Positions 9,133 to 17,287 of a stretch of 32,016 nucleotides of DNA are shown here, in pieces. Under the pieces are notes generated by a model. The model was not told the DNA's origin. It did not search any database and saw nothing but the letters and a program-made list of their open reading frames with translations. The position numbers and the translations under genes were made by a program. Location: NCBI GenBank assembly GCA_030426545.1, contig JAUHYL010000047.1:1-32016 (forward strand), in the 5' to 3' direction. This DNA is from Gammaproteobacteria bacterium (GTDB taxonomy: Bacteria > Pseudomonadota > Gammaproteobacteria > Pseudomonadales > Halieaceae). Numbering within the stretch: position 1 is the stretch's first letter; each line of letters opens with the position of its first letter.

Positions 9133-9675
9133 GTGTTCTATACTGTCCCTATGCAACGTACAACCGATAAGCAGTGGCTAACCCTGCTGTGCGCAGGCCT
9201 CGTCTGTGCGAACCTGGCCAGCGCCACAACCGTGTATCGAACGGTCAGTGCGGACGGTACGGTAAGTTTTTCCGACTCGCCACCGGCGGACGGCTCGGAG
9301 GCACAAGCCCTCGAAATCGACACGCCCAAAGTACAGCCGGACGCACTGCAAAAGGAGCGGCTGGAGGAAATGCGCGATACCACTGACCGGATGGCGGCAG
9401 ATCGCATGGCGCGCGAGAAACACCGGGCAGAATTGCGCAAATTGCAGCGCGAGGAACAATACGCAGGCACGCCACCCAACACTGACAATGTCAGCTACTC
9501 GACGCCGGACTATTACTACCGCCGCTACTGGAATAGCCCCGGATATCGGCCACTGCCACCGCATACCCGGCCGCCTGTAAGGCCACTTCCCTCGGCGGGC
9601 AATTATCCAGCTTCACTGATTCGACGCCATTATCAGCCGCCTGTGCGCAGGGCATTTGAGACCCCGAGACGCTGA
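9133..9675 (+). CDS. DUF4124 domain-containing periplasmic protein
   Basis: A 180-residue protein with a signal peptide (hydrophobic WLTLLCAGLVCANLASA) and then TTVYRTVSADGTVSFSDSPP, the hallmark of DUF4124, where a YR-DxxGxxxFSD-xP strand pair follows the cleavage site. A charged helical stretch (about 75-110, rich in E, R and K) and a Pro/Tyr/Arg-rich tail complete it. The function of the family is unknown; members are envelope-associated. GTG 9133 has a GGAG eight bases upstream; ATG 9151 gives a neater signal peptide but lacks a ribosome-binding site. A TATACT sequence lies between the two starts and could be a -10 element. Confidence 0.82.
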   Translation: MFYTVPMQRTTDKQWLTLLCAGLVCANLASATTVYRTVSADGTVSFSDSPPADGSEAQALEIDTPKVQPDALQKERLEEMRDTTDRMAADRMAREKHRAELRKLQREEQYAGTPPNTDNVSYSTPDYYYRRYWNSPGYRPLPPHTRPPVRPLPSAGNYPASLIRRHYQPPVRRAFETPRR

Positions 9676-9773
9676 CCGCAACGGCCCATATGGACGCGGC
9701 AGCGAAAGCGCGTTTACAGACGGAATATCAGCAACAGGCAGTCGAGGGCTACACAAGCCGCGCCTGGGCAGGA

Positions 9774-10781
9774 TCAGAATCTGCGCGCGACGCCGGCGCT
9801 GAGCATCCAGATCGAGGAATCGTTAAAATCGATATCGCTGTCCAACTCTGCATAGGAGAAGCGCAGATTGGGCGACCACTTACCCAGAAAGTCACCGCGA
9901 AAAATCAACAGGGAAGACAGCGCCCAGCCGTCCGAATTGTGCGTTTCATTGAAGATCGGGTTGCGCTCGTCACCACTCAGTCGTGTGTAAACAACCTTGG
10001 TGCCCCATTCCAGCGTCCTGCTGGAATAAACATGATCCAGCGCCACCGCATAGCCCTCCTGCGCCATAGCGCCGCCATCGCTAGCCTTGTCAACATAGGA
10101 GATCGAGGGGCGCAAGCCGTTCTGTTCATTCAGCGCATAGCGGTAATTCAATTCGAGCACGGTGAGATCACCCTCGCGCTCGAGCAGGCGTCGCTCCTCT
10201 GGCGTCAGGCTGTCGATACTTTTACCGCTTTGTTCATCGGATATTTTACGTTGTTTCAACGTTGCATGAACGCCGAAGGGTGATTGAGCGATGCCGTCCC
10301 AGACCACGCGAAAACCTGACACATCCTGGTTGGTATCCTCGCGTTTTTCGCCCGTCAGGTAGGGATCTCTGTACACCTGCGTTTCGAAACCGACCGGGCG
10401 CAGCGCATCCACTCGTAGCTGCCCCAACTGATCGAAATCATGGCGCAGCGACAGCCGCAATGAGCGGTCGAATTCTAGGATGTCGGTGAAATCGTTGCCC
10501 ATTGAAAGGCGGGTTTTTTTGTTGGCAAAAGTCCAGCCAATATCAAAACTGAACATCGAAGAAATGAAATCCTCGGCATCCGGGCTGTCCAGCGTTTCGA
10601 TACGGTTGTCGCTCAGGTCCAGACCAAAGTTCTCGATACTGGCGATAAAGTTACTCTCCATACCGCCGCCCATGACGCCCAGATTGACCAAACCGTGGAG
10701 GCCCGGCTCATGTAGTTTGGGTAATGCCATGGCCGGCAACGCGATGCTGGCCATCAGCGGCAGCAGCAGGATTCTTGTCAT
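9774..10781 (-). CDS. DUF2860 family outer-membrane beta-barrel protein
   Basis: A 335-residue protein with signal peptide TRILLLPLMASIALPAMA and alternating amphipathic strands ending in a C-terminal Phe (AGVARRF), the usual outer-membrane insertion signal. The internal region LKQRKISDEQSGKSIDSL then TPEERRLLEREGD followed by YRYAL matches the characteristic centre of DUF2860 proteins known from Vibrio and relatives. The start at 10781 is fixed by the signal peptide and a GGAGAA ribosome-binding site; the open frame continues to 10865 without support. Function is unknown. It is divergent from the GDPD lipoprotein gene. Confidence 0.83.
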   Translation of the reverse strand: MTRILLLPLMASIALPAMALPKLHEPGLHGLVNLGVMGGGMESNFIASIENFGLDLSDNRIETLDSPDAEDFISSMFSFDIGWTFANKKTRLSMGNDFTDILEFDRSLRLSLRHDFDQLGQLRVDALRPVGFETQVYRDPYLTGEKREDTNQDVSGFRVVWDGIAQSPFGVHATLKQRKISDEQSGKSIDSLTPEERRLLEREGDLTVLELNYRYALNEQNGLRPSISYVDKASDGGAMAQEGYAVALDHVYSSRTLEWGTKVVYTRLSGDERNPIFNETHNSDGWALSSLLIFRGDFLGKWSPNLRFSYAELDSDIDFNDSSIWMLSAGVARRF

Positions 10782-11092
10782 TGGTGTGTTCTCCGGTGGG
10801 CAGGATAGGCCGGTACAAATTCTAACAAAGCGATAAAAGACCGTCCGCACTCCTTTGCCGGGCAAAATTCACACCCTCCACACGGTTTAGCCCGGGCCGG
10901 ACAGGGAACTGGACCTGCGCTTCCGCCTCGGCCGATCCTTCACGACGCGGTGCGGACCGATCCTAACGTGACCTCCCTTAACCGACTGACCCAATTTATT
11001 GCCTTGCAGAACCCGGCGCTTGTGGCCATGCCACCACCTGCTGCGCAATAATAGGCGAGCCCCTCAACACGCTGCGCCAGGAAAGACTGCCC
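10782..11092. other. Divergent intergenic region (outer-membrane protein / GDPD lipoprotein)
   Basis: This 311-nt stretch separates two divergent genes and must hold both promoters. On the minus strand a TAGAAT (plus 10819-10824) is a possible -10 for the DUF2860 gene, but no good -35 lies at 16-18 nt. On the plus strand I see no convincing promoter. There is no ORF with coding character, RNA gene or strong hairpin. Confidence 0.5.
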
Positions 11093-12511
11093 ATGAACAA
11101 GAAACCTGACGGCCGTACCCGGCTATCTGCACCCGCTTCGCCCCTGACCGGGACCACCTGGTCCGCGTCGCTATTTGCACTACTGTCCGCACTGACCCTG
11201 GTCGGCTGCTCTGATGGATCGGACCAGTTGGTGACAAGCGCATCACTGACGGCCGTGCCCACGGCGGCCCCGGAGGGCGCACCGGGAGAAGCGAAAATTC
11301 TGTCACTGCGGGTCACCCTCACAGAGCCGGTCAACCAGCCGGTGACCGTGCGGCCGAGTCGCATCGGCGGCACTGCAACGCCGGACGATGACTACCTGGC
11401 GAGTATCGGCGAAGCCGTCATCCCGCCCGGTGCGCTGGACGGCTACCTGACCATCGAACTGTTCGGAGACGCCACGGAAGAAAGTGCCGAAACCATCGAG
11501 TTGGCTATCGACGTATCGGGCCCGGTAAGCGTCACTTCAGACACTGTTACCGCCACCATCGCCAATGACGACAGCCAGTGCGACACCCCCTTCACCAAGG
11601 ACCCGAACCCCTGGCTGGTAAACGGCGCAGATCCGCTGAATTTCGCCCATCGGGGCGGTGTGACGGACTTCCCGGAAAACACGCTCTACGCCTACGCCGA
11701 AGCAGCGAAAGCCGGGGCCGATGTGCTGGAGATGGATGTTTACCAGACCAAAGACAATGAACTGGTCATCCTGCATGACCTGACGGTGGATCGCACCACC
11801 AATGGCAGCGGCGGCGTGGTCGACCTGACGCTGGCAGAACTGCGTGCGCTGGATGCAGCCTACTGGTTCGTCCAGGGTCAGGGCACACCACACGATTTAC
11901 CCGAGACGTCCTACCTGTTTCGCGGCATCGCGACGGGGCTGAAGCCCCCACCACCCGGCTACAGCGCAGAGGATTTCCGCATTCCCACGCTGGAAGAGGC
12001 CCTTGCGCGATTCCCACACAACCTGATCAATATTGAGCTCAAGCCCGACCTGGACGGCAGTGGCAACTACGAAGTGCAGATGGCAGAACTCCTGCAACGC
12101 TACGGGCGCTCCACGGACATGATCGCCGCGTCCTTCGTCGACGAAGCGGCGGTCAATTTCAAAGCAGCGGCGCCGTGCATTTACACGTCGGTACCGCTGG
12201 GCCAGGGCACGGATCTAATCCTCGGCTTCCTTGGCACGGGTGAGTTTCCGCCCGTACCGGAGCACATCACCTGGCAGGCACCGCCGGACACCAGCCAGAT
12301 TGGGCAGGTGGACATAGAACTCGAGATTGTCACCGAGGCATTCGTCGAAGCCAGCCATGCAGCCAACCTGGCGGTACAGGTGTGGACAATCAATACCTGC
12401 GAAGAAATGCTGCGCATGATTGATCTCGGCGTGGATGCCATCATGACGGACGCGCCGCTGTTGCTCGAAGAAGTGCTGGCCACGCCGCCCGCAGAGCGCA
12501 GTTGCGACTGA
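11093..12511 (+). CDS. Glycerophosphodiester phosphodiesterase lipoprotein with N-terminal Calx-beta-like domain
   Basis: A 472-residue lipoprotein. The lipobox LVGC gives lipidated C39, followed by SDGSD. Residues about 55-160 form a Calx-beta-like beta sandwich (GTATPDDDYLAS, VTATIANDDS). The GDPD TIM barrel follows: HRGG (H186, R187), PENT (195-197), EMD (E213, D215) and LHD (H228, D229) supply the general acid/base pair and calcium ligands; IELKP lies later. It should cleave glycerophosphodiesters to glycerol-3-phosphate and an alcohol at the cell envelope. The barrel has an insertion with FRGIATGLKPPPPGY near 275-290. It stands close to a MAPEG gene and a hydrolase lipoprotein whose mature N-terminus is also CSDGSD. 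Confidence 0.92.
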   Translation: MNKKPDGRTRLSAPASPLTGTTWSASLFALLSALTLVGCSDGSDQLVTSASLTAVPTAAPEGAPGEAKILSLRVTLTEPVNQPVTVRPSRIGGTATPDDDYLASIGEAVIPPGALDGYLTIELFGDATEESAETIELAIDVSGPVSVTSDTVTATIANDDSQCDTPFTKDPNPWLVNGADPLNFAHRGGVTDFPENTLYAYAEAAKAGADVLEMDVYQTKDNELVILHDLTVDRTTNGSGGVVDLTLAELRALDAAYWFVQGQGTPHDLPETSYLFRGIATGLKPPPPGYSAEDFRIPTLEEALARFPHNLINIELKPDLDGSGNYEVQMAELLQRYGRSTDMIAASFVDEAAVNFKAAAPCIYTSVPLGQGTDLILGFLGTGEFPPVPEHITWQAPPDTSQIGQVDIELEIVTEAFVEASHAANLAVQVWTINTCEEMLRMIDLGVDAIMTDAPLLLEEVLATPPAERSCD

Positions 12512-12588
12512 CGAGGGCACGGCCGTCGCTGCGGCCGGCCCCACCAACATCACTGCACCACCCCCGCAAACCCTAATGGAGAACAACC

Positions 12589-12975
12589 ATGACAACCGTG
12601 ATCGCCGCCCTCCTCATTCTCTGCATACTGCCGATAAGCTGCGCGTGGATCGCCGGCTATCACCGGCACAGGCAGTTTGGCAAGGTCGACAACAAGGAGC
12701 CACGCATCCAGTCGCAACAGCTCACCGGCGCCGGAGCGCGTGCGGTCGCGGCGCAGGCAAACAGCTGGGAAGCGCTGGCGGTTTTCAGCGCCGCCGTACT
12801 GGCTCTGTTCATCAGTGGCGTTGATCTGGCAAGCGTGAGTACGCTGGCGCTGGTTTTTACGGCATTGCGGATAGTGTATATCCCGCTGTACCTGGCAAAT
12901 ATCGATGCGTTGCGCTCGCTGGTCTTTCTTGGCGGATACGGCATCTGCCTGTACATGTTCTATCTCGCGCTGTAG
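12589..12975 (+). CDS. MAPEG family membrane protein
   Basis: A 128-residue integral membrane protein with four predicted hydrophobic segments (about 3-22, 58-77, 79-98 and 108-126). The loop after helix 1 (GYHRHRQFGKVDNKEPR) and RAVAAQANSWEALAVFSAAVLA in helix 2, with its Asn/Glu pair, match the MAPEG superfamily. Related proteins are microsomal glutathione transferases and leukotriene synthases; most bacterial members have no assigned substrate. The ATG at 12589 lies about 10 nt after an AATGGAGAA ribosome-binding site, 77 nt after the GDPD gene, so co-transcription is possible. Confidence 0.88.
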   Translation: MTTVIAALLILCILPISCAWIAGYHRHRQFGKVDNKEPRIQSQQLTGAGARAVAAQANSWEALAVFSAAVLALFISGVDLASVSTLALVFTALRIVYIPLYLANIDALRSLVFLGGYGICLYMFYLAL

Positions 12976-13066
12976 CGCGCTGGCGGGGGTACCGCTTGCC
13001 CGGCGCCTTCGCCCCGAAGAACTTCAGTACGCCGCCGATAACTGGGCGGCGCGCCAAGGGCAGTCG

Positions 13067-14695
13067 CTAGAACGCCAGGGCCTTGCTTTGTAGCGGAAAC
13101 GCCAGCCCACCCTCCAGCGCGCTGATATTCGATACGCGCGCTCGCTGTTTGATCAGGTCGGCGTCCGCGGGGCGCAGGAATCCGGCACCGACCGCAGCAT
13201 CCGTGGCAGTATCAATAGCGCTGATGTAGCTATCCGGGGTGGGATACAGCATGTCCAGCGTGGCATCACCGAATAACTCGGTCGTACCAAACAGGCCACA
13301 GAATACGCTGGCCGGTGGTTGCCCCTCCCCGGAAAGCACCGCGACGGGCGCATCGACGTAAGGGGTTCGAATCCCGCCACGGACATTGCCCAGGTTGTCC
13401 AGCGCAAACGCCTGCTGCGCTTCATCCAGCGTCAGCCAGGGCGCCGCCGGTGCCGCTTCGCCCGTTCTTATCCACGCGTCCAGTGCATGGATAGCGGCTT
13501 TCGCTACCCAGTGTCCGGGGCCGTCATTCACCGGGAGATCGCACTGGATGAAGGGAGGACGCGCGTCCTTGTTTGAGATGACGTCCGCTACCGACGGGTC
13601 GTCACCGACGTCCACCGGGCCCTTGATCGTGGTGTACACATCGGAGTGGGCGGCTCCGGCCACTTCCCACAGGCGGTAGTTATCTGCATCCGGCTGGCGC
13701 ATGGCCACAGAGTTCAGCAGGAAAATATCGGTTTCTGTCTGCAGCCCGATCACAGCCTCCGGCAGATCGGTGCGAATAAACGTTGGCTCCGGCGCCGGCA
13801 GCGCAGCCTGCGGCTCCTGTGAAAGCGGCGCGCCGCCGTCACCGCGACTATGAATCAGAAAGGCGTCAAACACGTCTACCAGCGGATGCACCGCATTGTA
13901 AAACGTGGTGAGGCGGCCGGCGGACTGTGACTGGCCCACCGCAATCATCCGCTCCACGCGCAGCCCATCGAGCGGATCGACCCCCAGCGGCCTGCGCACC
14001 GCCTGGGCCGCCTGCGCGAAAATATCATAGGAGAAACTATCACCGGGATGGCTTAGCGATGCGTAGCGCTCGCCATCAACCGCTTTCAAGGGCAGGCCAA
14101 AGGGACCTCCGCCCTCGATACCGGCAAACTGCGCCGATACGCCCACCCAGGCATAGCCTTCCCGGCGCAGTTCAGTGTGCAGTTGCAGCCAGTCCGGCGC
14201 GGCGTCCAGCCCGCCGGAGACGTTAAACCACTCCACCACCACGGTGCCATTGAAGTCCGCCGCTGCGGCCGGGCGAACAACCACCATGCGAACAACGTAG
14301 GGCTCGGATTCCGCAGCCTGCACTGTCCAGAAGCCATCGTTGCCCAGTTGGTCTGTTGCCACGTAGGAGACCGCATCGCCGGAGATAAAAAACTCGCTCT
14401 CGATCAGACCAATCTCTGCCTCATCGATGCTTAGTCCGGCATAGAATGGCGTGCCCGGCGTATAGCCCTGCTCGCGCAGGTCCACTTCGAGAGGACCGAA
14501 GCTAATCACGCAGCAGTCCTCGCCACCGCCGCCTGTGACAGGGCCCTGCACCAGCGGGTTGGCCGGCTGCGGTTTGACCGGCCCGGCAGGATCATCGCTG
14601 CCGTCAGAACAGCCACCCACAAGGAGCAACGCGCAGCACAGCAGCGCGGCCGGTGCGCCGCGCACATGCTTCCCTACCGTGTAACCGCTCGCCAT
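13067..14695 (-). CDS. Alpha/beta-hydrolase domain-containing lipoprotein
   Basis: A 542-residue secreted lipoprotein. The signal peptide ends LLLVGGC with lipidated C29, followed by SDGSDD. The body matches the large 'alpha/beta hydrolase domain' family: VVVEWFNVSGGLDAAPDW, GVSAQFAGIEGGG, and the nucleophile elbow VGQSQSAGRL with S256. VAGAAHSD carries a His likely to complete the triad. Substrate is unknown; relatives are annotated as putative esterases. An AGGAGGT ribosome-binding site lies seven bases before the ATG, among the strongest here. It is convergent with the MAPEG gene. Confidence 0.85.
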   Translation of the reverse strand: MASGYTVGKHVRGAPAALLCCALLLVGGCSDGSDDPAGPVKPQPANPLVQGPVTGGGGEDCCVISFGPLEVDLREQGYTPGTPFYAGLSIDEAEIGLIESEFFISGDAVSYVATDQLGNDGFWTVQAAESEPYVVRMVVVRPAAAADFNGTVVVEWFNVSGGLDAAPDWLQLHTELRREGYAWVGVSAQFAGIEGGGPFGLPLKAVDGERYASLSHPGDSFSYDIFAQAAQAVRRPLGVDPLDGLRVERMIAVGQSQSAGRLTTFYNAVHPLVDVFDAFLIHSRGDGGAPLSQEPQAALPAPEPTFIRTDLPEAVIGLQTETDIFLLNSVAMRQPDADNYRLWEVAGAAHSDVYTTIKGPVDVGDDPSVADVISNKDARPPFIQCDLPVNDGPGHWVAKAAIHALDAWIRTGEAAPAAPWLTLDEAQQAFALDNLGNVRGGIRTPYVDAPVAVLSGEGQPPASVFCGLFGTTELFGDATLDMLYPTPDSYISAIDTATDAAVGAGFLRPADADLIKQRARVSNISALEGGLAFPLQSKALAF

Positions 14696-14894
14696 GTCAG
14701 GAACCTCCTGTTACCGTGCGCCGTGTCCAACAGCGGGAAAACTTTCGGGGACGCCCACTGCCAAAAGCCGGCCCAATGCAGACCAGTATAGCGACTGGCG
14801 ACAATTTCACTATCCGCGTTGCCTGCGCCCAAGGACGGCTAGCCGAACCGCCCATGCCTGTCGCTGACCCCGCCTCGCACCCACGTGTCTGGGC

Positions 14895-16214
14895 TCATGT
14901 GACTGCCTCGCCCACTGACAGTGGTGCCGCGGTGGAGGCAGCGCGCATTCCGCGCTCCTCATTCACGGTAAGCAGAAGACCCAGGCCAAGCAGGAAAAAG
15001 CCCAGCGTGGACAGCAGCGCAAGCTGATAATCGCCGCCACTCAATTCGGTAATCACACCGTAACTGATCGGCCCGATAATGGCGGCAGCGCGATTCGCCA
15101 GACCCCACAATCCGAAAATTTCGGCGTTGCGCGCCGCTGGTGTCAGCCTGCCGATCAACGCCCTGCCACCGGCCTGCGTGGCGCCCATGGATAAACCGAT
15201 AAGGTTGCCCGCAAACCAGACGTGGGCCGGCGCGCTGGCGACAAATGACACCGAGATTGCCGCGATCCACACGCACAGGGCCAAGGACAAACTGGGCACC
15301 GAACCCCAGCGATCCTGCAGGTAACCAAAGCCAAAGGCGCCAATCGCGGCGGTCACGTTGACCACCATGATCAGTGCGATCAGCTGACTGCTGGTAAAGG
15401 CCATCACCTCCTGCGCGTAGATGGCCGCGACCACGACCACCGTGGACACCCCGGCCTGAAACAACACCAGGCAAAACAGGAATCGGAACAGATCAGGCAT
15501 ATGGGCGGCATGTGCAATTGTTTGCATGACCTGTTGAACGCCGAGACGGATGTAGGAAACACTCGCGTGTGGCATCGGGATCGCCCGCTCTCGCAACCAC
15601 AGGAATGTGGGGGCCGCAGACAGCGCAAAAATGACCGCCGTCAGCACCAACGTTACCGGCACATAGTGGGCTGCGGTCTCTCCGCGCCCCTCCGCCCAGG
15701 TGATATACAGCAGGCAAAATGCGAGTGTCAGCAGGCCGCCGAAGTAACCAAGGCTCCAGCCATAGCCCGAGATGCGCCCCATGTCCTGCGGCTGGGCAAT
15801 CTCGGGTAAAAAGGCCGCGATCAGGTTTTCTCCGCTGGAAAATGCCACGGCGGAAAGCACCAGTAAAAACACGGCCAGGTACAGGCTCTGGGGGCCGGTG
15901 GCCGCCAACAACGCGGTCGAGATAACGCAAAGCGCCGCGGTAAGCATCAGGAAGGGTTTCTTCATGGCGCGGTGGTCGGCTATCGCGCCAATAACGGGCC
16001 CGCTAAGCAGCACGATAAAATTGGCCGCGCCAATCGCGAGCGTCCACAACAGTGTTGCGCTACCCGGCGAGCGCCCATCCAGCGGCGCCGCCACCACCGC
16101 GACGAAGAAGGCGCTGTAAATGGTCGTCAGCACTACCGTCGTGTAACCGGAGTTGGCGAAGTCAAAAAACGCCCAGGCCCAGATTTCCCGCCGACTCGCA
16201 CCCTGTGCCGTCAC
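14895..16214 (-). CDS. MFS transporter, UMF1 / Atg22-like
   Basis: A 439-residue membrane protein with about 12 hydrophobic helices. The N-terminal WAWAFFDFANSGYTTVVLTT is the signature of the UMF1 (Atg22-like) branch of the major facilitator superfamily; GPVIGAIADHRAMKKPFL is the MFS loop 2-3 motif. Some members export amino acids; the substrate here is not predictable. GTG at 16214 is the only standard start after the in-frame TAA at 16263-16265, and it lacks a Shine-Dalgarno. A GGAG does precede the TAA, and the open frame downstream of it reads ITIDTADDKAEL before the GTG. Initiation from a non-canonical ATC there is possible. Divergent from the second GDPD gene. Confidence 0.88.
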   Translation of the reverse strand: MTAQGASRREIWAWAFFDFANSGYTTVVLTTIYSAFFVAVVAAPLDGRSPGSATLLWTLAIGAANFIVLLSGPVIGAIADHRAMKKPFLMLTAALCVISTALLAATGPQSLYLAVFLLVLSAVAFSSGENLIAAFLPEIAQPQDMGRISGYGWSLGYFGGLLTLAFCLLYITWAEGRGETAAHYVPVTLVLTAVIFALSAAPTFLWLRERAIPMPHASVSYIRLGVQQVMQTIAHAAHMPDLFRFLFCLVLFQAGVSTVVVVAAIYAQEVMAFTSSQLIALIMVVNVTAAIGAFGFGYLQDRWGSVPSLSLALCVWIAAISVSFVASAPAHVWFAGNLIGLSMGATQAGGRALIGRLTPAARNAEIFGLWGLANRAAAIIGPISYGVITELSGGDYQLALLSTLGFFLLGLGLLLTVNEERGMRAASTAAPLSVGEAVT

Positions 16215-16341
16215 GTTCCCGTCCGCGAGTTCTGCCTTATCATCTGCTGTATCGATGGTGATTTACTCCAGTGGCGAATTTACCCGCAGGCAAGACTATC
16301 CTAACATCGGCGCAGTCACCTAGCGGCAGGACTTACCCGAC

Positions 16342-17166
16342 ATGGCAATACCGGCATCACTGCGCGACAAGCTGTTCGACGTAACCATGGCCACGGTCGA
16401 CGGCGTTATGGCAGCCTGGCCGCAGCCACTGCCCTCGAGAGAAGCACTGGAGCGCTGCCGCATCATCGCCCACCGCGGCGAACACGACAACCAGAAGGTC
16501 TTCGAAAACACGCTGCAGTCTTTTCAGCTGGCGCTCGATGCGGGCGTCTGGGGCATAGAGTGCGACATACGCTTTACCCGGGACCGGGTACCCGTTATCT
16601 GCCATGATCCGACGGCGTCGCGGGTTTTCGGCGCCGCCATCGAGATTGGCCGGACGACCTTCACAGACCTGCGGGCCGCCCTGCCGCAGATTCCCACGCT
16701 GGACGAGCTCGTAGAGCAGTTCGGTGGCCGCGCGCACCTGATGCTGGAATTGAAGCATGAAGCGTGGCCAGCGCCAGAACACCAACGCGATCGGCTGCGC
16801 GAAGCGCTGGCACCGCTGCAACCGATACATGACTTCCACCTGCTGAGCCTGAACCCCACAATGTATGAGCGTGTGGACTTCGCCCCCGAAGGCTGCTTCC
16901 TGCCCGTGGCGGAAACCAATGTCGAGGCTATCAGCCGCTTTGCCCTGGAGCGGGGCTGCGCCGGCCTCGGCGGACACTACCTGCTGCTGGGTAAGGCCGT
17001 TAAACAACGCCACGATCGCGTGGGACAGCAACTGGGTACAGGATTCCCCACCTCCGGCAATTGCCTGCGCCGCGAACTCAATCGCGGTGTGCAATGGATA
17101 TTCACCAATCACGCGGTGAAGCTGGAAACGCTGCGCAGAGACTATCTGGCAGCGCATGACCGGTAA
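16342..17166 (+). CDS. Glycerophosphodiester phosphodiesterase, cytoplasmic type
   Basis: A 274-residue GDPD without a signal peptide. The motifs are AHRGE (H44, R45), FENT (55-57), IECDIRF (E73, D75), CHDP (H88, D89) and LELKHE, giving the metal-dependent hydrolysis of glycerophosphodiesters to glycerol-3-phosphate and alcohol. A long N-terminal helix (about 1-38) precedes the barrel. WIFTNHAV near the end replaces the usual TD-P motif of many family members. The start has a CAGGA-type ribosome-binding site about 10 nt upstream. A short hairpin follows the stop. Confidence 0.9.
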   Translation: MAIPASLRDKLFDVTMATVDGVMAAWPQPLPSREALERCRIIAHRGEHDNQKVFENTLQSFQLALDAGVWGIECDIRFTRDRVPVICHDPTASRVFGAAIEIGRTTFTDLRAALPQIPTLDELVEQFGGRAHLMLELKHEAWPAPEHQRDRLREALAPLQPIHDFHLLSLNPTMYERVDFAPEGCFLPVAETNVEAISRFALERGCAGLGGHYLLLGKAVKQRHDRVGQQLGTGFPTSGNCLRRELNRGVQWIFTNHAVKLETLRRDYLAAHDR

Positions 17167-17176
17167 CTCCATCCAG

Positions 17177-17193
17177 CGTTGTCACTGACAACG
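17177..17193 (+). other. Stem-loop and nearby palindrome between GDPD and selenoprotein genes
   Basis: CGTTGTC and GACAACG form a perfect 7-bp stem with an ACT loop, 11 nt after the GDPD stop. No T-tract follows. A 12-bp perfect palindrome TCCCAATTGGGA lies just beyond at 17207-17218, 70 nt before the selenoprotein start. The pair could be an end-of-transcript hairpin plus an operator for the next gene; both roles are inference. Confidence 0.35.
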
Positions 17194-17287
17194 GCGCATC
17201 CTGGGCTCCCAATTGGGAACCACCTGGTTGCAACGAGCGCGCTGTAGAAGCATTGCTCGCCCGCATCGATGCTGGCACCATGGCCAC

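Noticed and set aside
9690-9773. Short plus-strand start reading MDAAAKARLQTEYQQQAVEG after the DUF4124 gene
   Set aside because: Looks protein-like for under 30 codons but then runs antisense into the DUF2860 gene; no ribosome-binding site or family.
16357-17172. 271-codon open frame antisense to the second GDPD gene
   Set aside because: Arises from codon bias on the opposite strand; no recognisable domain, while the plus strand has all GDPD motifs.
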